Shown here: piece by piece, positions 58,094-64,000 of the stretch
Numbering within the stretch: the first letter of the stretch is position 1
Layout of the letters: every line of letters begins with the position of its first letter
Assembly (NCBI GenBank): GCA_026874595.1
Contig: CM049317.1
Span: forward strand, 41,934,401-41,998,400
Direction: 5' to 3'
DNA length: 64,000 bases
From: Sipunculus nudus
Lineage: Eukaryota; Annelida; Sipuncula; Golfingiida; Sipunculidae
Position numbers and translations under genes: made by a program
The notes under the pieces: generated by a model
What the model was told of the DNA's origin: nothing
Databases searched by the model: none
The model's input: the letters and a program-made list of their open reading frames with translations, nothing else

Positions 58094-58648
58094 TTTTAGC
58101 TCAGCTGACTGTAAGTCAACTTAGCTATAGTGATCGGTCAGCTTCCGCCGTCCGTCTGTCCGTTAGACTGGCACGTTTTGACACTTGTGGACCTAGGAAC
58201 CTGTTACTGAATATCAAGGAGGTCAGTAAAAAATCTTTTTGGAACCTGAAATAAGGTCACTGTGACCTAAATCCTCCGAGCTATGGGACTTGTAAGTACC
58301 CCCCCCCCCCCCCCCGAATAATTAAAAAATTGATACAAAACCAAGTATCTTGATAAATGATGCATGGATTGCCCTGAATCTTGCCCTGAACATTGAAAAT
58401 AACAAGGTTTGTCAATTCCCGAAAACTGGTGGCGCCACTTGCATTTTTTTCTTATTTTAACGATTTATTTTCTTCTGCTTTTGAGACCGTTAGATGACAG
58501 CAGTTATGTCAGTTTCTCAACTGTGGTTTCATCTACTTAGTCACTTAGTTCAGAAACTAATACAAATATTTCCGTATGTTAGGTCTTTATAAAAAATATT
58601 CTCAAAATCAATTTCAGCTGAGCGCTGTGACCCACAGGTCCCTTGTTT
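58094..58648 (+). mobile_element. B10: compact complete family-B element
   Basis: 555 bp with both ends: TTTTTAGCTCAGCTGACTGT with a hairpin partner at the 5' end, and CAGCTGAGCGCTGTGACCCA then CAGGTCCCTTGTT at the 3' end. A single internal unit holds GGTGGCGCCACTT (58429) and a C16 tract (58299-58314). This is the shortest copy in the window and the best guide to the minimal element. Confidence 0.83.
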
Positions 58649-59241
58649 TAAGAAGTTGATTAAGAAACTATTCAGTTCAATATACTGTTAGTACATGTAT
58701 TTAAAGTCAATGGCAATGAATAAGTTTAAGTGTGCAACTGCCCGGTACGCTTATGGTCGTTGTGTTGTTAATAGCATTTTTCGCCTGAAAACACAAATGA
58801 CATAAAATGTTTCCCTTTAAGGTAAAGGTCCATTGCTGGAATAAAGATCACTATCTGTGCAAGTATAAATTAGTATATCATAGGCGTTTTTTTTGTAAAG
58901 CGGGGGGGGGGGGGGGGGGGGTGGTATATATATATAATAGGCTTTTGAGCGTTTTCAAAAGTGGCAGGTGGCACTCTGCAAGTGTTGCGAGTGTTATGGT
59001 GTGTAAGCGCACGAAAGGGGATGGGTGTGGGAGGGGCTATACCCCGCACACGGTTTGGAAATTTTTTTTGGGCAAAAAACAAAATATGCATTTTCAATGC
59101 AATATCTTGACAAATTTCCTATTTTTAATCACATGCTGCACCACACAAAAAAAATACCATATATTAAATATTGAATGTACAGAATCACGTGTATTACCAT
59201 GAACAATTAATATACAGAAAACTGATTTCAGTCATATATAA
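58649..59241. other. Unassigned sequence with G19-21 tract
   Basis: A long G tract at about 58902-58921 follows CATAGGCGTTTTTTTT. The overlapping frames at 58807-59202 and 58870-59097 read through this homopolymer and are not supported. Confidence 0.45.
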
Positions 59242-61505
59242 CTAGAATACGGGTAGTCGACAAGCGACTACTTGTATCCGCCTAAATCAGAGTGGAACGG
59301 GTGAAGTGTTGCATATAAGCATGGATGTCTGCAGCCAAATTGTGTATGTAGGTTGCGCTACCTACCAAAAAATCCAGAAAGCTGTCCAAGTTGTATACAT
59401 ATGCAAAATTTAAAAGCAGATAAGTCAAACCACTATATTGTATATGAGTGATTTTTGCCCTTGGCAGACAAACAGATGGACACTGTGCAAAAAAGGGTTG
59501 CAGGTGGCGCCACCAGCTAGCGTATGATAAAGAGCTTTGTGAGAACTATACACATGCAAAACTTTGGCCCAATCCGTCAAACGGTTCCCAAGATATGAGC
59601 TTGGATATCTGCTGCATAAACTAGAATGCAGGTGGCGCCACCTGTCATAAAATCAAGAGAGCTGTCGGGGATGTATAAACTTGCAAAATTTTAGGCAGAT
59701 ATGTCAAACCACTGCCGAGAAATGAGTGATTTTATCCCATGGCAGACAAACAGACGGGAGCTGTGCAAACATGGCTGCAGGTGGCGCCACCAGTTTTGCT
59801 TATGATAAAGAGCTATATGATTTATACACATGCAAAATTTTGGCCCAATCGGTCAAACGGTTACCTAGATATGAGCTTGGATGTCTGCAGCGTAAACGTG
59901 AATGTAGGTGGCGCCACCTGTCATAAAATCAGAAATGCTATCCAGGATGTATAAGCATGCCAAATTTCAGGTGAATTAGTCAAACCACTGCAGAGATATG
60001 AGTGATTTTAACCCAAGGCAGACGAACAGATGAACACTGTGCAAACATAGTTGCAGGTGGCGCCACCATTTTTTGTGTATGTTATAAAGCTCTCCAAGGG
60101 CTACATTTGTGCAAAAAAATTTTCCTGATCGGTCAAACGGTTCCTGAGATATGAGCTTGGATGTCTGCAGCGTAAACGTGAACGTAGGTGGCGCCACCTG
60201 TCATAAAATCAGAAAAGCTATCCAGGATGTATACGCATGCCAAATTTCAGTTGAATTAATCAAGTCACTGCAGAGATATGAGTGATTTTAACCCAAGGCA
60301 GACAACCAGATGGACACTGTGCAAACATGGTTGCAGGTAGCGCCACCATTTTTGGTGTATGTTTTAAAGCTCTCCAAGGGCTACATTTGTGCAAAAGAAT
60401 TTTCCTGATCGGTCAAATGGTTCCCGAGATATGAGCTTGGATGTCTGCAGCGTAAACGTGAATGTAGGTGGCGCCACCTGTCATAAAATCAGAAAAGCTA
60501 TCCAGGATGTATATGCATGCCAAATTTCAGGTGAATTAGTCAAGTCACTGCAGAGATATGAGTGATTTTAACCCAAGGCAGACAAACAGATGGACACTGT
60601 GCAAACATGGTTGCAGGTAGCGCCACCATTTTTGGTGTATGTTTTAAAGCTCTCCAAGGGCTACATTTGTGCAAAAGAATTTTCCTGATCGGTCAAATGG
60701 TTCCCGAGATATGAGCTTGGATGTCTGCAGCGTAAACGTGAATGTAGGTGGCGTCACCTGTCTAAAATCAGAAAAGCTATCCAGGATGTATACGCATGCC
60801 AAATTTCAGGTGAATTAGTCAAGTCACTGCAGAGATATGAGTGATTTTAACCCAAGGCAGACAAACAGATGGACACTGTGCAAACATGGTTGCAGGTGGC
60901 GCCACCATTTTTGGTGTATGTTATAAAGCTCTCCAAGGGCTACATTTGTGCAAAAGAATTTTCCTGATCAGTCAAACGGTTCCCGAGATATGAGCTTGGA
61001 TGTCTGCAGCGTAAACGTGAATGTAGGTGGCGCCACCTGTCATAAAATCAGAAAAGCTATCCAGGATGTTTACGCATGCCGAATTTCAGGTGAATTAGTC
61101 AAGTCACTGCAGAGATATGAGTGATTTTAACCCAAGGCAGACGAACAGATGGACACTGTGCAAACATGGTTGCAGGTGGCGCCACCATTGTTGGTGTATG
61201 TTATAAAGCTCTCAGAGGGCTACATTTGTGCAAAAAAATTTTCCTGATCGGTCTAACGGTTCCCGAGATATGTGGGTTTATGTGTGGAAACAGACGCACA
61301 AACGGACGCATAGCGCAGAGGAAAGGTCAGAGGTCAAAACAAAATCGGGGCGCAGCAGTTCACATGTGACCCGAACATAATCCCGGATTTCGGAAAATTC
61401 CGCCCAGCGGTTACAGAGGAGTTCTCTGGACACCTACGCGGCGGCGGCGGCGGCGGCAGCCAGCTGAAAACATAGTATCCGCAAAACTCTGTTTTGGCGG
61501 ATACA
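59242..61505 (-). mobile_element. C3: Helentron-like element, family C, long copy
   Basis: Minus-strand element with CTAG end at 59242-59245 (plus-strand CTAG), then the CGACTA/TAGTCG hairpin and GTATCCGCC, and the 5' hairpin at about 61470-61505. The interior has GGTGGCGCCACC or one-base variants at 59503, 59631, 59780, 59907, 60056, 60187, 60336, 60467, 60616, 60747, 60897, 61027 and 61176. Spacing alternates at about 130 and 149 bp, so the true unit is ~280 bp with two halves. A GGC/GCC-rich run (61439-61458) sits near the 5' end. Frames such as 59726-59926 repeat those in C1 and C2. Confidence 0.85.
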
Positions 61506-62070
61506 ATTACACATTGAGAATTACAAAAATTGTTACATTCCAAATTATTGACCACTCTATAAGGTACAAGGTTATCAGTTTAATTATTAAGCATACAACT
61601 ATATTTCCAACTGTTCTTACTATAATGAATCGCATTAAATTTAATTCCCTTACCTTAAAAATTACACAATACTGACCTATATTACTAAACACATTCAATG
61701 AAGAAATGAAACAGTGGCTTATCCAGGATTTGAAAATAGAGGGGGCGCAGCCCTAAAGTCGGGAAGGGGACTGTTCATATATATATATAAATAATTTTTT
61801 TCAAATTATATTGATGTTCCACAAAACCCTATAAGTAGGAAGCAAGCATATTTAAACTTGTTTGAACACACTGCGTGGCTGTAAAATTGTCTCCTACTAA
61901 ACATATCAAATATTGTTATAGTTCGTGTATTAGTATTATGATTATTATTAGTAATTTTGTAAGGTATCCAGTTCAAGTTGTTAACTATTAACCGTGGGGC
62001 CCTCATCTATTATAATGTATTACTTGAACAACAGAAAAATACATGCATCAATAAGTGTATGTGTTGTAAC
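61506..62070. other. Unassigned sequence
   Basis: CAGTGGCTTATCCAGGATTT at about 61713 resembles one end of the CGGATCCAGG MITE family. A short TA run lies at about 61778-61790. No gene support. Confidence 0.45.
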
Positions 62071-62458
62071 GTAATTGTTAATTTTTAAGTAGAAGATGGT
62101 CAGCGCACATGTAAAAGAACTAAAATGGATTTACTGAATCTGTCAAAGGTGACTGCATCTATTTTTCATGTGAAGCTTCTAATAATGAATCCGGTAATAT
62201 ACGTCTTTCGTAGATTAATTATTTTTGCAGCAAATCAGTACAAACTGGAGCCAGTTGGAGTAATGTAATTGTTAATTTTTTAAGTAGAAGATGCTCAGCG
62301 CACATGTAAAAGAACTAAAATGGATTTACTGAATCTGTCAAAGGTGACTGCATCTATTTTTCATGTGAAGCTTCTAATAATGAATCCGGTAATATATGTC
62401 TTTCGTAGATTAATTATTTTTGCAGCAAATCAGTACGAACTGGAGCCAGTTGGGAGTA
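62071..62458. repeat. Tandem duplication of a 194-bp segment
   Basis: 62071-62264 and 62265-62458 are nearly identical over their whole length, starting GTAATTGTTAATTTTT and ending CTGGAGCCAGTTGG plus a few bases. Only a handful of substitutions and one T insertion are visible, so the duplication is recent. Confidence 0.92.
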
Positions 62459-62984
62459 AAAAGGTCATAAAGATAGTCTGACCTGAGGTAATTCAAGTAC
62501 ATAAACACAAAAAAAACATGAAAAGTAAAAAATACTCATTGACTGTTATTTGCATGCAATTTTCAGGTTTATATTATTATTGAATATGTAGCTTTCAAAC
62601 ATCAAGCCTGGCCATCCAGCTCCAGTGACAGTAGCTGGGTATTTAGAGGTGATTTTAATTACCCCAGAATCAAGAAACTGGAAGCTTTTCTATAGTCTCT
62701 TGGTGTATTTCAGGGTAAATTTAAAAAAAAAAGAGACATAGCAAGCATCTAGTGAAAGTACAAATAGCTTGCATGGATTGTTTAACAGTTTTTTGCCATC
62801 CCCCATGATGTTACAGAACAACCATAAGGTTTGGAGACTTCACTTCTGCACACAAACAAAATAGAAAAGAGAGATAGTAAAAATCATGAGAGAAATGTGT
62901 AAGTATATAATCCATTCACTGTTTAGATTTATTTTAGAAATTTTCTGACATTCTTTACATTTACATTACAGAAATAATAATGAT
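62459..62984. other. Unassigned sequence
   Basis: No element ends or coding recognised in this stretch. Confidence 0.4.
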
Positions 62985-63835
62985 AAGAATAAGAATAATT
63001 TATTTTATAAAGCGAAAAATCCACCAGAAAGGGTGCCCTTAACGCTGTACATGAATAAAAAGAGACAAATGGAAATACATTTGTTAAATTAGCAATGAAT
63101 AAAATGAATGAATAAAAACATTACAAAATAATGTTTTAAAACAATAAAAAAAAGTTTCAAGAATTCATATCACAAAAGTTCATTTGCTACAATATCCATA
63201 AAACTGTTTGAACAAATGGGTTTTAAGATGAGACTTAAAAGCTGACAGACTGGGTTGTGTTCGCAGGTACTGCGGTATTCATTCAAAAGTTTAGGACCAG
63301 CTACACCGAAAGCTCTCATGCATACAGTCGCTGACGTTGTGAATGGAACAGCTAAGAGATTCTGGTGAAGCTCACGACTCTTGTGATACGTCTGAATGAG
63401 CTCCTGTAGATAGTATATGGAGCCAATTGTTTTCTTTTTTCTTTTGTCCTTAAATACGCGGACCAGAACTTTAAAGTGTATCCTCTGACACACCTGCAGC
63501 CAATAAAGAGCATGGAGCACAGATGTGATGTGATCAGATTTACTCTTTAAAGTTACAATGCGCACCGTTGCGATTTCTGTAGCAGAACAGAAGGGAGCCC
63601 ACAAGGGAGTGTATTACAGAAGTCCAGTTTAGAAGTGACGAAGGCATGAACCAACTTCTCTGCAGCATCTTGATTGAGATACCTTCTGATCTTGCCGATG
63701 TTATAAATATGAAAATACGGCGTACGACATACACTATTGATATGAGCCTCAAAAACCAGCATTTGAGTCCATAATCACATCGATGTTCCTGACTACAGAA
63801 CTTGCTGTAACGTAATGGTCTCCGGTATATACGTA
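62985..63835 (-). pseudogene. CR1/L2-like non-LTR retrotransposon, RT C-terminus and 3' tail
   Basis: Minus-strand blocks in order: VRNIDVIMDSN, HINSVC...IGKIRRYLN, AEKLVHAFVTSKLDFCNTL, ITSVLHALYWLQVCQRIHFK, then AFGVAGPKLLNEYRS near the end. This is the standard post-palm order of CR1/L2-like proteins (IR-YL, S-LDYCN, LHWLPV-RI-FK, AP-LWN). Frame changes occur near 63770 and 63550. The main open piece is 63170-63604. A 3' tail with AATAATAATGATAAGAATAA (62975-63000) may be the terminal microsatellite. No catalytic region remains. Confidence 0.8.
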
Positions 63836-63894
63836 TAACAGGACAGCTGAGCCTCTTCGAGGTATGTTTTGAAGATATTAAAAGGACCTCTGTG

Positions 63895-64000
63895 TTTTTT
63901 TAGCTCAGCTGACTGTAAGTTATCTGAGCTATAGCGATCACCCTTTGTCCGTCCGGTCGTCCGGCCATCGGGCCGTCTGTCCTAAATCAGAGCAAAAATC
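63895..64000 (+). mobile_element. B11: 5' end of a family-B element, running off the window
   Basis: TTTTTTTAGCTCAGCTGACT, hairpin partner AGTTATCTGAGCT, ATAGCGATCACCCTTTGTCC and a GTCCGTCCGG tract, matching the 5' ends of B1 and B5. Confidence 0.85.

Noticed and set aside
58807-59202. 131-codon frame with a glycine run, opposed by a proline-rich frame on the minus strand
   Set aside because: Both read through a G homopolymer and have no domain support.
16677-61187. GGTGGCGCCACC as a restriction or modification footprint
   Set aside because: It contains GGCGCC, but a eukaryotic repeat context and its fixed place within tandem units make an element-specific module a better explanation.

Overview
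This 64-kb window looks like repeat-dominated, AT-rich animal DNA, most likely from a marine invertebrate. I would guess a bivalve mollusc, from the style of the dispersed repeats, but no host gene is present to confirm this. I found no supportable single-copy host gene, rRNA, functional tRNA, CRISPR array or bacterial-type operon. Every coding trace I recognise belongs to a transposable element and carries frameshifts, stops or truncations. All similarities were judged by eye.

Left part (1-12350): a broken Ty3/gypsy pol fragment at the window edge; a 5'-truncated L1-like retrotransposon with a 13-bp target-site duplication (1243-2711); the tail of a second non-LTR element (2890-3932); and a 3.36-kb DNA transposon (4153-7512) with terminal inverted repeats of about 580 bp and a perfect 9-bp target-site duplication. 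Its only recognisable gene is a decayed ULP1-type cysteine protease joined to a PHD-like finger. Three minisatellites follow (28-bp, 31-bp and 31-bp units; 7588-10093), then about 1.5 kb of unassigned sequence, then a 52-bp array (11610-12350).

Centre (12351-30828): one non-LTR retrotransposon (ORF1, endonuclease, reverse transcriptase, C-terminal zinc knuckle), truncated in ORF1 and inserted into the 52-bp array, which resumes at 30829. About 4.5 kb of retrotransposon is spread over 18.5 kb by at least four insertions. One of these (16347-26713) itself contains further elements, nested up to four levels deep.

Right part (30829-64000): a 47-bp minisatellite interrupted by a MITE and a 3.1-kb element; more copies of the same rolling-circle-like families in both orientations; a second L1-like insertion with a 14-bp duplication (49571-51176); a DNA element with clustered subterminal motifs (51965-52960); a TTAA-flanked MITE; several TA microsatellites; and the tail of a CR1-like element near the right edge.

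The common theme is four families (here called A, B, C and D) that share one architecture: a 5' hairpin, an internal tandem array, a short inverted copy of the 5' end, a 3' hairpin, and a CTAG|T end (A, C, D) or CTTG|T end (B). This matches non-autonomous Helentron/Helitron-like elements (HINEs). B, C and D also share a palindrome, GGTGGCGCCACC, inside their tandem units, although the surrounding sequence is different. That shared module and the ULP1/PHD element are the two observations most worth following up.
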